Shown here one piece after another: positions 1 to 8,557 of a DNA stretch of 64,000 nt. Position numbers and translations under genes: made by a program. The stretch lies in NCBI RefSeq assembly GCF_004000825.1, contig NZ_BILZ01000016.1, positions 1 through 64,000 on the forward strand, written 5' to 3'. The notes below the pieces were generated by a model. It had not been told where the DNA came from. It searched no databases and saw only the letters and a program-made list of their open reading frames with translations. Every line of letters begins with the position of its first letter. Positions within the stretch are counted from its first letter, which is position 1. The stretch comes from Paenibacillus kobensis NBRC 15729. Lineage in GTDB: Bacteria; Bacillota; Bacilli; Paenibacillales; Paenibacillaceae.

Positions 1-425
1 GGGCCGCCGGTCAGCGTAATTCGTGTGCCGCCGTCGAAATCCTCAAACGTGACTTCATTGCGGACTTCGATCGGAAATTCGGATGAGAATGGCGGGCGTA
101 CTGCGTTGCCTTCTTCGTCAGAGAATGAATTAATGTAGACGATTCGGTTCGGCGCATCGATCTCCTCGTAGACGAAACGTCCCCATAGCGTGTACCCGTC
201 GTTCGAGGACATGCTGTAATGAAACTTTCCGCCCGGACGAAAATCGAGCGTGGCTTGTCCCCAAGTCAATCCGACCGGCCCCCACCAATGTTGGAGATGC
301 TCGATCTCGGAGCAAACTCTAAAAACAAGTTCTCTCGGCGCGTCGAAGGTACGAGTAATGATTAGCTTGCCGTCCTCTGTAATTGTCGTCGACTCATTCT
401 TTTGAACATTTTGATCGTTGCTCAT
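1..425 (-). CDS. AHSA1/SRPBCC-domain protein, C-terminus cut by window edge
   Basis: Reading leftwards from the ATG at 425 gives 141 codons open to the window edge. The protein has the START-like AHSA1 pattern: an early TRTFDAPRELVFRV segment, then HWWGPVGLT, a FRPGGKFHYSM strand, LWGRFVYEEIDAPNRIVY, and a late VTFEDFDGGTRITLT strand. Members of this family bind hydrophobic ligands in a helix-grip fold; many are uncharacterised stress or detoxification proteins, so no substrate can be named. GGAGG lies 7 bases before the ATG. It follows the MazG-like gene on the same strand with a 56-base gap, so the two may be co-transcribed. The C-terminal helix is missing only because the window ends. Confidence 0.85.
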   Translation of the reverse strand, partial: MSNDQNVQKNESTTITEDGKLIITRTFDAPRELVFRVCSEIEHLQHWWGPVGLTWGQATLDFRPGGKFHYSMSSNDGYTLWGRFVYEEIDAPNRIVYINSFSDEEGNAVRPPFSSEFPIEVRNEVTFEDFDGGTRITLTGG

Positions 426-481
426 TCGAATTCCTCCATTTGTGTATTTAGATGACAGAAGTTGATTGTTGCATTTGCCCA

Positions 482-844
482 CTATTGTCCCCATTTCATT
501 CTGTTCAGCTCGTCCTTCTGCTTGAACGCAAGTTCGAGATCGATTGCGTACACATTAGCAAGACTGATCGTGTAATAAAGGACGTCTGCAAGCTCCTCTT
601 CGATCGTTCCTTTGATGCCTGACGAGTCTTGTCTGACATTCTTTCTCATGGCTTCCGCCAGTTCTCCAACTTCTTCAATCAACTTCAAGAAATATCCGTT
701 AACGGCTTCCGGAATATAGTCTCTCCCTTTCACATAGGATTGAAGCTCCGCAAGTGTCAAAGGATAGATGGGCCGTTCAATCATTATCACATACGCCTCC
801 GTCGTGGTATTAGTATTGTCGTAAGATAAGTTCGACTTGTCCAT
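482..844 (-). CDS. MazG-like nucleotide pyrophosphohydrolase
   Basis: About 120 residues. The C-terminal two thirds carry the all-alpha NTP pyrophosphatase signature: LIEEVGELAEA followed about 25 residues later by EEELADVLYY, matching the EExxE...ExxD metal-binding arrangement of MazG and dUTPase-like enzymes. These hydrolyse (d)NTPs to NMP and pyrophosphate, often to clear non-canonical nucleotides. The start at 844 has AGGAAA 6 bases upstream. An alternative ATG at 784 (after GGAGGC) would give a 100-residue protein closer to the minimal domain, so the first 20 residues are uncertain. The reading frame stays open upstream to 1003, but that part overlaps a hairpin and is unlikely to be coding. 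The gene is divergent from the kinase at 995. Confidence 0.8.
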   Translation of the reverse strand: MDKSNLSYDNTNTTTEAYVIMIERPIYPLTLAELQSYVKGRDYIPEAVNGYFLKLIEEVGELAEAMRKNVRQDSSGIKGTIEEELADVLYYTISLANVYAIDLELAFKQKDELNRMKWGQ

Positions 845-865
845 ATCGGTTTCCTGTAATAAAAT
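837..865 (+). promoter_or_regulatory. Candidate promoter TTGTCC-N17-TAAAAT
   Basis: TTGTCC (837-842) and TAAAAT (860-865) are 17 bases apart and point towards the kinase gene. A transcript starting near 872 would run straight into the strong terminator at 915-957. The -35 box overlaps the start of the divergent MazG-like gene. Confidence 0.35.
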
Positions 866-914
866 ACCTATATCAAATAACAAATATGCAGCAAGCCAGA
901 CAGACAGGGAAAGC

Positions 915-957
915 ATCCCGGTACGCAGCGCATTCGCGCTTTGTGCCGGGATTTTTG
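915..957 (+). terminator. Strong intrinsic terminator or attenuator ahead of the kinase gene
   Basis: A 17-position stem (915-931 with 936-952; one mismatch, two G-U pairs) closes a 4-base loop and is followed by TTTTT. No + strand gene lies upstream, so it would end a short leader or a small RNA of roughly 85 bases, or attenuate the kinase gene whose start is 38 bases downstream. Confidence 0.6.
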
Positions 958-994
958 CGTTATACACACAAGGGAAACGAAAGGGTGGCACGCA

Positions 995-2590
995 TTGGAG
1001 CAAGAATATACGCAGTCAATCGGCTGGATGGAAGAAGAGCGAATGGTTGGCGGTCGGTACCGGATTGTCGGAGAGATCGGAAGAGGCGGCATGAGTACGG
1101 TGTACGCAGCAGAAGACATAAGGCTGCCAGGCAAGCTGCGTGCTGTGAAAGAACTGCGCCGGCCAGTGCCGGAATCGGAGCTGTCGGCGGAAGAAGCACG
1201 TCTTCTTATGCGATTGAATCATCCGAACTTGCCGCAAATCGTCGATTACATCCCTCCCAATTCGCACGGACTAGAGTACGTCGTAATGGATTATGTACAT
1301 GGCGAAACGGTGGAGCAAAGACTACACCGGTGCGGCGGTTGCATGCGGTTCGAGGAGATCGCGTCTGTCGCTATTCAGCTGTGCGGAGCGCTCGCCTATT
1401 TGCATGACCAGTCGCCGCCGATCATTCACCGCGATCTGAAGCCGTCAAATATTATGATTGATGAGAGCGGCCACGTTCGGCTGATTGATTTTGGTATTGC
1501 GCGTTACTATAAGGCTGGCCAGCTGGAAGATACACTGCTGCTCGGCACGCCAGGATTTGCGGCGCCGGAGCAAATCCTGGGCACGCAGAGCGACGCTAGA
1601 ACGGACATCTATGGTCTCGGCGCCGTCCTTTATTATCTGATAAGCGGAGGAGTTGGTTTCGATATGTTCCCAACCGGTCCTCCTGTCATACGGAACGAGG
1701 TGCCTGCGCCTTTCTTCTCTGCAGTTGCCCGAATGATACAAACCAATGCAGAATTGCGCTTTCAGACGATGCGGCAAACCGAAGAGGCTTTGGCTGCGGC
1801 CATTCCAGGCGGGCGGGGGGTGAATCGGCTCACGGACACTCGGGGCGGGGATAGCCGAATTCCTTCATTAACGGCGGTACTGTCCGTATCGGCGGGGGCA
1901 GGAGCGACATTTTTAACCATGACATTAGCACGTCTGCTTGCCCATGCTGGAACGCCGGTAACCGCCTGCGAGTTGACGGGACAATCGCTTGAATGGGCTG
2001 CATTGCTTGGGGTTATGACAGATGGCGATACACTCGGAAAGAACAGTTCGGCTGGCGGAGACGGCGGGTTCGTGCAACGGAAGGAGCAGTCAATCGAATG
2101 GTATTGTCAAATGGACGCCGGGCGGATGACGGAGCCGGGAGGGGAGGCAACGGTACGCCGTATCATAGAGCGGACGGTACAGTCGGGAAGAGCGGCTCTG
2201 CTCGATTTATCATCCCGATGGGACGATCGGCAAGGGATGTCGTGGCTCAGGCGGGCTTCGACAATCCTTGTGCTTGCAGATCCTTATCCGGCAAAATGGT
2301 CCGCACTCCGCCTCCAGAAGCTTCAAGTCGAGCTCGCAGCCGCGCGGGAAGAAGGAGCGGACGTATTGTGGATCGCAAACAAAGATACCTCGTTCAAGCA
2401 TCGGCGCGAATGGCTGTCTCTATTCCCGGAGGAGCCTTCGGCAGTAGTGCCCCAAATCGATTATTCAGATTCACTCGATCTTATTTGGTCGGGACAATGG
2501 CCGACCGAGCGTGCAGCTTACCGGAAGCTGCTCGAACGGCCGCTAGTGCGGGTGCTTGCTGCGATTCGTGCGAAGCAGCCTAGAGCATAG
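995..2590 (+). CDS. Hanks-type Ser/Thr protein kinase fused to a degenerate P-loop-like domain
   Basis: A 531-residue protein from a TTG start at 995, chosen because AAGGGTGG sits 6 bases upstream; ATGs at 1028 and 1043 lack a site. The first ~270 residues form a complete kinase: glycine loop GEIGRGGMSTVY (about 26-37), VAIK-type lysine in RAVKEL (K52), catalytic HRDLKPSN (145-152), DFG (165-167) and APE in GFAAPEQI. It should phosphorylate Ser/Thr on unknown partners in the cytoplasm. After a short linker, residues ~290-531 form a second domain opening with AVLSVSAGAGATFLTMTLA near residue 299, laid out like the P-loop of MinD/ParA/CpaE ATPases but without the Walker lysines. No transmembrane segment or PASTA repeats are seen, unlike PrkC. 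Confidence 0.85.
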   Translation: MEQEYTQSIGWMEEERMVGGRYRIVGEIGRGGMSTVYAAEDIRLPGKLRAVKELRRPVPESELSAEEARLLMRLNHPNLPQIVDYIPPNSHGLEYVVMDYVHGETVEQRLHRCGGCMRFEEIASVAIQLCGALAYLHDQSPPIIHRDLKPSNIMIDESGHVRLIDFGIARYYKAGQLEDTLLLGTPGFAAPEQILGTQSDARTDIYGLGAVLYYLISGGVGFDMFPTGPPVIRNEVPAPFFSAVARMIQTNAELRFQTMRQTEEALAAAIPGGRGVNRLTDTRGGDSRIPSLTAVLSVSAGAGATFLTMTLARLLAHAGTPVTACELTGQSLEWAALLGVMTDGDTLGKNSSAGGDGGFVQRKEQSIEWYCQMDAGRMTEPGGEATVRRIIERTVQSGRAALLDLSSRWDDRQGMSWLRRASTILVLADPYPAKWSALRLQKLQVELAAAREEGADVLWIANKDTSFKHRREWLSLFPEEPSAVVPQIDYSDSLDLIWSGQWPTERAAYRKLLERPLVRVLAAIRAKQPRA

Positions 2591-2626
2591 CGTCATTTGG
2601 TTATCCACAATGAAGCTCTGTTATGG

Positions 2627-2632
2627 TACAAT
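2627..2632 (+). promoter_or_regulatory. Extended -10 element TGGTACAAT ahead of the ABC-F gene
   Basis: TGGTACAAT (2624-2632) is an extended -10 box. The only -35 candidate, TCCACA at 2604-2609 with 17-base spacing, is weak. The element would give a leader of about 60 bases. Confidence 0.35.
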
Positions 2633-2699
2633 GATTCCGGCGCGATGATACAAAGTCCGCACTAATTCTACATTTGAATAAAGAAACGGAGTTCTATAC

Positions 2700-4253
2700 A
2701 TGAGTTTATTGACTGTCGAGAATTTGACGCACAATTTCGGTGACCGGACACTGTTCAAGGACGTGTCGTTCCGGCTGCTTGCCGGGGAGCATGTTGGTCT
2801 GGTCGGCGCGAACGGTACCGGCAAATCGACAATGATGAATATTTTGACCGGGTCGCTTCTCAAGGACAGCGGCCGCGTAGAATGGATGCCTAAGGTCCGC
2901 TACGGTTACTTGGATCAGCACACGAAGCTGGAAGCAGGCAAGACGATCCGCGACGTTCTTAAAGATGCTTATTTGCCATTGCTGCAACTGGAGCAAGAGC
3001 TCAACGATATTGCAGCGCAAATGGCGGACGCCGATCCGGATACACTGGAGCAACTGCTGGAGCGGATGGGTGAAATTCAAGAAGCGCTCGACATCGGCGA
3101 CTTCTACATGCTGGACGTGAAAGTCGAGGAGATGGCGAACGGTCTCGGCCTGAACGCGATCGGCTTGGAACGTGATGTTACTGCGCTGAGCGGCGGCCAA
3201 CGTACGAAGGTTCTGCTTGCCAAGCTTCTGCTGGAGAAACCGACGGTATTGCTGCTCGACGAGCCTACCAACTACTTGGACGAAGAGCATATTACGTGGT
3301 TGACCAACTATTTGAAAGACTATCCTTATGCGTTCATGCTGATCTCCCACGAAACGAGCTTCATGAACCAAGTCGTAGATATCGTTTATCATCTAGAGTT
3401 TGCGCGCTTGACGCGTTATGCCGGCAACTACGAGAAGTTCTTGCAACTTGCAGATATTAATAAAAACCAACATATTGACGCTTACGAGAAGCAGCAGGAG
3501 TTTATAAAGAAACAGGAGGACTTTATCCAACGGAACAAAGCGCGTTATTCCACGTCCGGCCGCGCGAAGAGCCGCGAGAAGCAGCTCGACCGCCTGGATC
3601 GAATCGATCGTCCGGAAGAAGCACAGAAGCCTACGTTTGGCTTTAAGGAAGCACGCACGAGCGGCAAGACGGTGTTCGAGGCCAAAGGGCTCGTTATCGG
3701 CTATGATCGTCCGCTGCTGCCGCAGATGGACGTCCTCATTGAGCGCGGCGATAAAGTTGCGATCGTCGGCTGCAACGGCGTCGGCAAATCGACACTGTTG
3801 AAGACGATTCTTGGCGTCATTGAACCGCTCGAAGGTAAAACATACCGCGGCGACTTCCTGCACCCTGCTTATTTCGCTCAAGAGGCAAAGGCGCCAACGC
3901 TGACTCCGCTTGATGATGTCTGGAATGAATTCTCGAGCTTGAACCAGCATGAAGTGCGCGCTGCACTTGCGCGCTGCGGTCTGAAGAATGAGCATATTAC
4001 ACGCGCTCTGAACCAATTGAGCGGCGGCGAGCAGGCTAAAGTGCGCCTATGCAAGCTGATGATGCGCGAAAGTAACTGGATTCTGTTCGACGAACCGACC
4101 AATCACTTGGATGTCATTGCGAAAGCCGAACTGAAGCGTGCGCTAACGGAATTCAAAGGTACGGTCATTCTTGTTTCCCACGAACCGGACTTCTATGAGG
4201 ATTGGGTAACGAAAACGTGGGACGTCGAGCAATGGTCGATGCAAACGCAATAA
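2700..4253 (+). CDS. yfmM: ABC-F family ATPase, YfmM-like
   Basis: 517 residues with two ATP-binding cassettes and no membrane segments, as in ABC-F proteins that act on the ribosome. Cassette 1: Walker A GANGTGKST (about 37-45), signature LSGGQRTKVLLAK, Walker B VLLLDEPTNYLDEEH. A charged inter-domain linker rich in K/E/Q/R (about 255-320) contains ARYSTSGRAKSREKQLDRLD. Cassette 2: GCNGVGKST and LSGGEQAKVRLCK, then WILFDEPTNHLD. Length, order and the MSLLTVENLTHNFGDRTLF start fit B. subtilis YfmM (about 518 residues). Some ABC-F proteins protect ribosomes from antibiotics; resistance cannot be claimed from sequence alone. The gene starts 109 bases after the kinase gene and probably has its own promoter. 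Confidence 0.9.
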   Translation: MSLLTVENLTHNFGDRTLFKDVSFRLLAGEHVGLVGANGTGKSTMMNILTGSLLKDSGRVEWMPKVRYGYLDQHTKLEAGKTIRDVLKDAYLPLLQLEQELNDIAAQMADADPDTLEQLLERMGEIQEALDIGDFYMLDVKVEEMANGLGLNAIGLERDVTALSGGQRTKVLLAKLLLEKPTVLLLDEPTNYLDEEHITWLTNYLKDYPYAFMLISHETSFMNQVVDIVYHLEFARLTRYAGNYEKFLQLADINKNQHIDAYEKQQEFIKKQEDFIQRNKARYSTSGRAKSREKQLDRLDRIDRPEEAQKPTFGFKEARTSGKTVFEAKGLVIGYDRPLLPQMDVLIERGDKVAIVGCNGVGKSTLLKTILGVIEPLEGKTYRGDFLHPAYFAQEAKAPTLTPLDDVWNEFSSLNQHEVRAALARCGLKNEHITRALNQLSGGEQAKVRLCKLMMRESNWILFDEPTNHLDVIAKAELKRALTEFKGTVILVSHEPDFYEDWVTKTWDVEQWSMQTQ

Positions 4254-4295
4254 TATAACGGTCGAAGTGTAAAGTTGGCACAGGAGGCATAATAG

Positions 4296-5579
4296 ATGCA
4301 AGGTGCTCCATTCGAGACGAGTAACCCGCAATCTCCGGTTCATCCATCAAGTGCCGCACCTGCACCAATCTCGAACCGGGTTCACGCATGGACCGTATTT
4401 ACAGCTGCACTCAGGCTTGGATTGACATCCTTCGGTGGCCCCGTGGCGCATATCGGCTACTTCCGCGTGTATTATGTCGTTCGCAGGCAATGGCTGAGCG
4501 ACAGCGAGTTCGCCGATTATACGGCGCTATGCCAGTTTCTCCCCGGTCCAAGCAGCAGTCAGTTAGGGATGGCGATCGGCCTGCGCAAGGCTGGACTGCT
4601 TGGAGCCCTTGCTGCTTGGCTGGGCTTTACACTTCCTTCTGCACTGCTTATGCTGCTGTTCGCATTCGGCGTCGGCGCTTCGGAAAGCTCGTTATCCGGC
4701 GTGCTGCATGGCCTTGAGCTTGCAGCTGTTGCGGTCGTCGCGCAAGCCATATTCAGCATGGGGCGATCGCTCGCGCCGGACCGGAACCGGTTCACAATGG
4801 CTGCTGCGACTGCCGCGTGCGCTTTGTTGTTCCCCGGCATCGGCGGTCAGCTTGCTCCGCTTGCAGTATGCGCCGTAATCGGCGTCGTGTGGTTCCGGAC
4901 ATCCTCTAGCGGGACTAAGCAAGATACGGCTTATGAAGAGCCGCCGGGATTGATGCGCCGGTTCGGCATGCGGATCGCAGCCGCTTCGCTTGTTCTTTTT
5001 GCGGCGCTGCTAGTGCTGCTGCCATGGTGGACAAGCCAGACGAATTCGCCAGCTGTCTCCATAGCCGATACCAGTTATCGGGCAGGAGCACTCGTATTCG
5101 GCGGCGGACACGTCGTCTTGCCTATGTTGGAGCAGGGGACCGTGCATGACGGACCGAATGGTCTGACGGCGGATCAATTTATGGCAGGCTATGCCGCTGC
5201 ACAGGCGGTGCCGGGTCCTTTGTTTACTTTCGCTGCTTATATCGGCGCATCAATGGCTTCGGGCTTGAAGGCTGTAGGGCTGGCGGCAGTGGCGCTGGCG
5301 GCGATTTTTCTTCCTTCGTTGTTGCTTATTACGGGAGCATTCCCGCTGTGGAACCGTCTGCGCAATCATTCAGCCGCCCGCGGAGCGTTGACAGCAGTCA
5401 ATGCAGCGGTAGTCGGCTTATTGCTGGCAGCATTTTATGATCCGGTATGGAAGACGGCGGTTCGAGAGCCTCTCGATTTTGTTGTGGCGTTAGGCGCTTT
5501 CGCCGCGCTCCAATGGTGGAACCGGCCGGCATGGCAAGTGGTGGCTGTCGCTGCGGCTGTAGGCGCATTATTATGGTAA
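4296..5579 (+). CDS. chrA: Chromate transporter (CHR family, ChrA-like)
   Basis: 427 residues, nearly all hydrophobic: a two-half CHR protein with about ten to twelve membrane spans. Half 1 shows LGLTSFGGPVAHIGYFR and then CQFLPGPSSSQLGMAIG; half 2 repeats the pattern as LVFGGGHVVLPMLE and AAQAVPGPLFTFAAYIGA. These FGG/PGP motifs define the family, which exports chromate or related oxyanions. The first ~30 residues are a hydrophilic Pro/Ser-rich tail. CAGGAGG is placed 9 bases before the ATG. The two-component genes 67 bases downstream are on the same strand and might be co-transcribed, but nothing ties them to chromate. Confidence 0.9.
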   Translation: MQGAPFETSNPQSPVHPSSAAPAPISNRVHAWTVFTAALRLGLTSFGGPVAHIGYFRVYYVVRRQWLSDSEFADYTALCQFLPGPSSSQLGMAIGLRKAGLLGALAAWLGFTLPSALLMLLFAFGVGASESSLSGVLHGLELAAVAVVAQAIFSMGRSLAPDRNRFTMAAATAACALLFPGIGGQLAPLAVCAVIGVVWFRTSSSGTKQDTAYEEPPGLMRRFGMRIAAASLVLFAALLVLLPWWTSQTNSPAVSIADTSYRAGALVFGGGHVVLPMLEQGTVHDGPNGLTADQFMAGYAAAQAVPGPLFTFAAYIGASMASGLKAVGLAAVALAAIFLPSLLLITGAFPLWNRLRNHSAARGALTAVNAAVVGLLLAAFYDPVWKTAVREPLDFVVALGAFAALQWWNRPAWQVVAVAAAVGALLW

Positions 5580-5646
5580 CGTAGTTGTAGTCGGTCGGAC
5601 ATGGAATAATCGAATAACCGAAGAGCAGAAAGCAGGTGAAACTTCA

Positions 5647-6345
5647 TTGAACGAACGGATATTGGTTATCGAAGACGAAGAAGGTATTTCGCGCGTGCTT
5701 CAGCTGGAGCTGGAGCATGAGAGCTATACGGTCGGCGTCGCGGCAGACGGACGGACCGGACTTGAGATGGCGCAATCGGGCGAGTGGGATTTGGTGCTGC
5801 TTGATGTCATGCTGCCTGGCTTGAACGGCATTGAAGTGCTTCGCAGGCTGCGGCAAGGCGGCAATACGGTTCCTGTCATATTGTTGACGGCGAGAGATAC
5901 GGTCCCTGATAAAGTGAGCGGCTTCGAGCATGGAGCAAGCGATTATGTGACGAAGCCTTTCGCCATGGAAGAACTGCTGGCGCGCGTACGCAACATTTTG
6001 CGTATCTTTGCCCAGCATACGAAAGAATCGGAAGGTTCGGACATCCTGAAAGTTGGCGATCTCACGATCGAGCTGCGGACACGCAAAGTATTCCGCAAGG
6101 AGCTGGCGGTTGATTTGACGCCGCGAGAGTTCGAACTGCTGGTCTATTTGGCTGAGCACAAGAATGAGGAAAAGTCGCGCGAAGATATTTTGTCCGAAGT
6201 ATGGGGATACGATTTTATCGGCGAAACAAATCTAGTTGACGTCTACATCCGTTACTTGCGCCAGAAAGTGGACAAAGGGTTCCGCTATAAGCTCATACAT
6301 ACCGTCCGAGGGGTCGGTTATATGCTGAAGGAGCCGAATGGATGA
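5647..6345 (+). CDS. OmpR/PhoB-family response regulator
   Basis: 232 residues from a TTG start with AGGTGA 7 bases upstream. The receiver domain (about 1-120) has the acidic pair in IEDEEG, the phospho-acceptor Asp in LVLLDVMLPGLNG, the Thr of VILLTARDT and the Lys of YVTKPFAM. The C-terminal winged helix (about 135-232) has LTPREFELLVYLAEH and ends in RGVGYMLKE. It resembles ArlR/YkoG-type regulators. The stop overlaps the start of the sensor kinase gene by 4 bases (ATGA), so the two are translationally coupled. The signal and the regulon are unknown. Confidence 0.93.
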   Translation: MNERILVIEDEEGISRVLQLELEHESYTVGVAADGRTGLEMAQSGEWDLVLLDVMLPGLNGIEVLRRLRQGGNTVPVILLTARDTVPDKVSGFEHGASDYVTKPFAMEELLARVRNILRIFAQHTKESEGSDILKVGDLTIELRTRKVFRKELAVDLTPREFELLVYLAEHKNEEKSREDILSEVWGYDFIGETNLVDVYIRYLRQKVDKGFRYKLIHTVRGVGYMLKEPNG

Positions 6346-7700
6346 CGCTTCGTAAACGATATACGCTTTTTACGATTTTCTGGATTATCTTTATTTTGCT
6401 GCTGTTCAATATCTTCGTATATTTGTTCGTCATCAATATTACGACTCGAAGCGAGGAGCAGTCGCTAACCGATAAGGTGAAGCTGTTGCTTGAGAATGCT
6501 CACCCGCAGAATGCGGCGATCTACAACAACCCGAATTTGCTTAATGACTTTTATAATGTGAACGAGCTGATCCGGATCGTAGCTCCTTCGGGCGAAATAT
6601 TGAATGAGGAAGGCTCCGACAAGGAGTTGATGGATCAGAAGGCAGTATACTACCAGACTCATGATTCCGGATTAATGACGATCGGCGGCAAAAGAGTGCT
6701 GTATATGCGCGTTCCGCTATACGACGGACCAGAGCAAGTGGCCAGTCTCGAGATCATGCGGAAGCTGAATTCGCTCGATACGTATTTGCAAATTTTAGTC
6801 GTGGCGCTGGCTGTAACGAGCGCGGGCGCGATTTTGTTCGCCATATTCGGCACTTATTGGTTCACCTCCAGGCTGACGTCGCCGATTCAGCAGATGGTAT
6901 CGACGATGAGAGAGATTGATCGAAGCGGTAAGCTTCGCAAGATCGAATCGAAGCCGGAGGACGATTCCGCCGAGATGCAGCAGCTCGTACGGGCATTCAA
7001 TCAAATGATTGCACGTCTAGACCGTACGTTTGCTCGTCAGAAACAGTTCGTGGCGGACGCCTCCCACGAGCTTAAGACGCCGCTAACGGTCATTAGCAGC
7101 TATGCGGGCATGCTCAAACGTTGGGGCCGGGATGATGCGGCTGTACGCGACGAAGCGATTGAAGCGATCGCGCGCGAGGTTGAGCGATTGCAGAATTTGA
7201 CCAAGTCGATGCTGACGCTTGCCGATGCGGAGCAGGAGGACTGGCTGAACGTCGAGACGTTCGACCTTGTTCCGATCGTTGACGAGCTTGCAGAGATGAT
7301 GCATGTGACGTTCGGCAGAACGATCCGGGTCAATGCAGCCAGCGGCAGCGTGAAGATGAAGGGCGACCGGGACAAAATCCGGCAACTCCTCGTCATTCTG
7401 ATCGACAACGCGATCAAATACAGCAAAGATTCGATTGACGTAACGGTAAGCGCGGTTAAGCAATCCATCCGGCTGTATGTGACGGATAAAGGCATAGGCA
7501 TTCCAGAGAATGAGATTCCTTACCTGTTCGAACGGTTCTACCGTGTCGATGGTGCCAGAAGCAGGGCGACGGGCGGTGTAGGCCTTGGATTATCAATCGC
7601 GAAGCGAATCGTCGATTTGCACGAAGGCCAGATCGAGGTCATTAGTAAACCGGAACATGGAACGACGATTATGCTTCAATTTCCGTTCAGAAGGGCGTAA
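6342..7700 (+). CDS. Membrane sensor histidine kinase (ArlS-like)
   Basis: 452 residues. Two membrane spans (about 8-30 and 150-172) flank an extracytoplasmic sensor segment of about 120 residues. A HAMP domain follows, then a dimerisation domain with the H-box FVADASHELKTPLTVISS, then an ATPase domain with the N-box LIDNAIKYS, G1 DKGIGIP, the F-box YLFERFYR and G2 GVGLGLSIAKRIV. All residues needed for autophosphorylation and transfer to the partner at 5647 are visible. It lacks PAS and other cytoplasmic sensor modules. Confidence 0.93.
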   Translation: MTLRKRYTLFTIFWIIFILLLFNIFVYLFVINITTRSEEQSLTDKVKLLLENAHPQNAAIYNNPNLLNDFYNVNELIRIVAPSGEILNEEGSDKELMDQKAVYYQTHDSGLMTIGGKRVLYMRVPLYDGPEQVASLEIMRKLNSLDTYLQILVVALAVTSAGAILFAIFGTYWFTSRLTSPIQQMVSTMREIDRSGKLRKIESKPEDDSAEMQQLVRAFNQMIARLDRTFARQKQFVADASHELKTPLTVISSYAGMLKRWGRDDAAVRDEAIEAIAREVERLQNLTKSMLTLADAEQEDWLNVETFDLVPIVDELAEMMHVTFGRTIRVNAASGSVKMKGDRDKIRQLLVILIDNAIKYSKDSIDVTVSAVKQSIRLYVTDKGIGIPENEIPYLFERFYRVDGARSRATGGVGLGLSIAKRIVDLHEGQIEVISKPEHGTTIMLQFPFRRA

Positions 7701-7796
7701 GCGGAATAGGGAGTCGTTTGTTGCAGGATGAGGTAAGGCGAGTAGAGGGGCTCTGTTGCGGCGGGGCCTTTTTGCTTGTTGTTGTGAAATGTGGAC

Positions 7797-7831
7797 ACAA
7801 AAAGACGACGTCTTCATCCGGTATCGTCTTG
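7797..7831 (-). terminator. Possible terminator of the NlpC/P60 gene
   Basis: On the - strand AAGACGA pairs with TCGTCTT and is followed by TTTTG. The stem is only 7 base pairs, with a long loop, about 45 bases after the NlpC/P60 stop. Confidence 0.35.
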
Positions 7832-7875
7832 GTGGATTGAATAATCGTCGTCATGTGGGTTCGTGCTGCTATTCG

Positions 7876-8367
7876 TTATTTGAGGACTCGGCGGGCAGTG
7901 ACATAATTTTTGGACCAGTAGGCGGAGCCTAGGCTCGAGATTGTCACGCCGCTGCTGCTGGAAGCGTGCAAGATTTTGTTGTTGCCGGCGTAGATCGCAA
8001 CATGCGATATTTTACTGGTGCCGGTCGTACTAAAGAAAACGAGATCGCCTTTGCTTAAGTCTGCTTTCTTTACTTTCGTTCCTTTGGCTGCCTGTTCAAT
8101 CGAAGTACGCGGGATTTCAATTCCGCTCTCCTTGAATATGTATTGGGTGAACGAAGAACAATCGAATGCGGAAGTTAGTCCGCTAGGTGCTCCGAAGCGG
8201 TAAGGAACGCCCAAATACATCTCGCCAGTGGACAATAGCTGCTCGGATTCAGGCGTTGCAGCCTGAGCCTGGCCGGAGAATCCGAATGCAAGCGCCGTTA
8301 ATCCGATGGTCGCGCTGAGCAGGATGCCGACAATACGTTTGAGCCATGGTTTCGTGTGCATGTTCAT
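7876..8367 (-). CDS. Secreted NlpC/P60-family peptidoglycan hydrolase
   Basis: 163 residues. The N-terminus has a signal peptide: KRIV charges, a hydrophobic core, and a likely cut after GQAQA near residue 35. The mature part is one NlpC/P60 domain with the catalytic Cys in FDCSSFTQYIF, the His in ISHVAIYAGN and a second polar site in ILHASSSSGV. Such enzymes cleave the D-Glu-mDAP (or equivalent) stem-peptide bond in the wall. There is no LysM or SH3 binding domain, so it is a minimal endopeptidase. GGAGGG lies 4 bases before the ATG at 8367; a second ATG at 8361 is possible. Confidence 0.9.
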   Translation of the reverse strand: MNMHTKPWLKRIVGILLSATIGLTALAFGFSGQAQAATPESEQLLSTGEMYLGVPYRFGAPSGLTSAFDCSSFTQYIFKESGIEIPRTSIEQAAKGTKVKKADLSKGDLVFFSTTGTSKISHVAIYAGNNKILHASSSSGVTISSLGSAYWSKNYVTARRVLK

Positions 8368-8557
8368 CAATCCCTCCGTAGCTTAAGTTCAGCAATTGTT
8401 GGGATAACTATAACATACGGCGAACCGCCTAACGTTTACCAAGAAAAGCGGAAAACACGGTATATCAGCAGTTTGAACGCCTTTATGAGATTTCGGTGAG
8501 AAAATTCTCATGGAGGTATGATAATAATGAGAGCGGTGGAAGGAGAGGCTCAGCGTA

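Noticed and set aside
845-1003. N-terminal extension of the MazG-like frame to 1003
   Set aside because: It would run through the strong hairpin at 915-957 and the kinase start region; better starts exist at 844 and 784.
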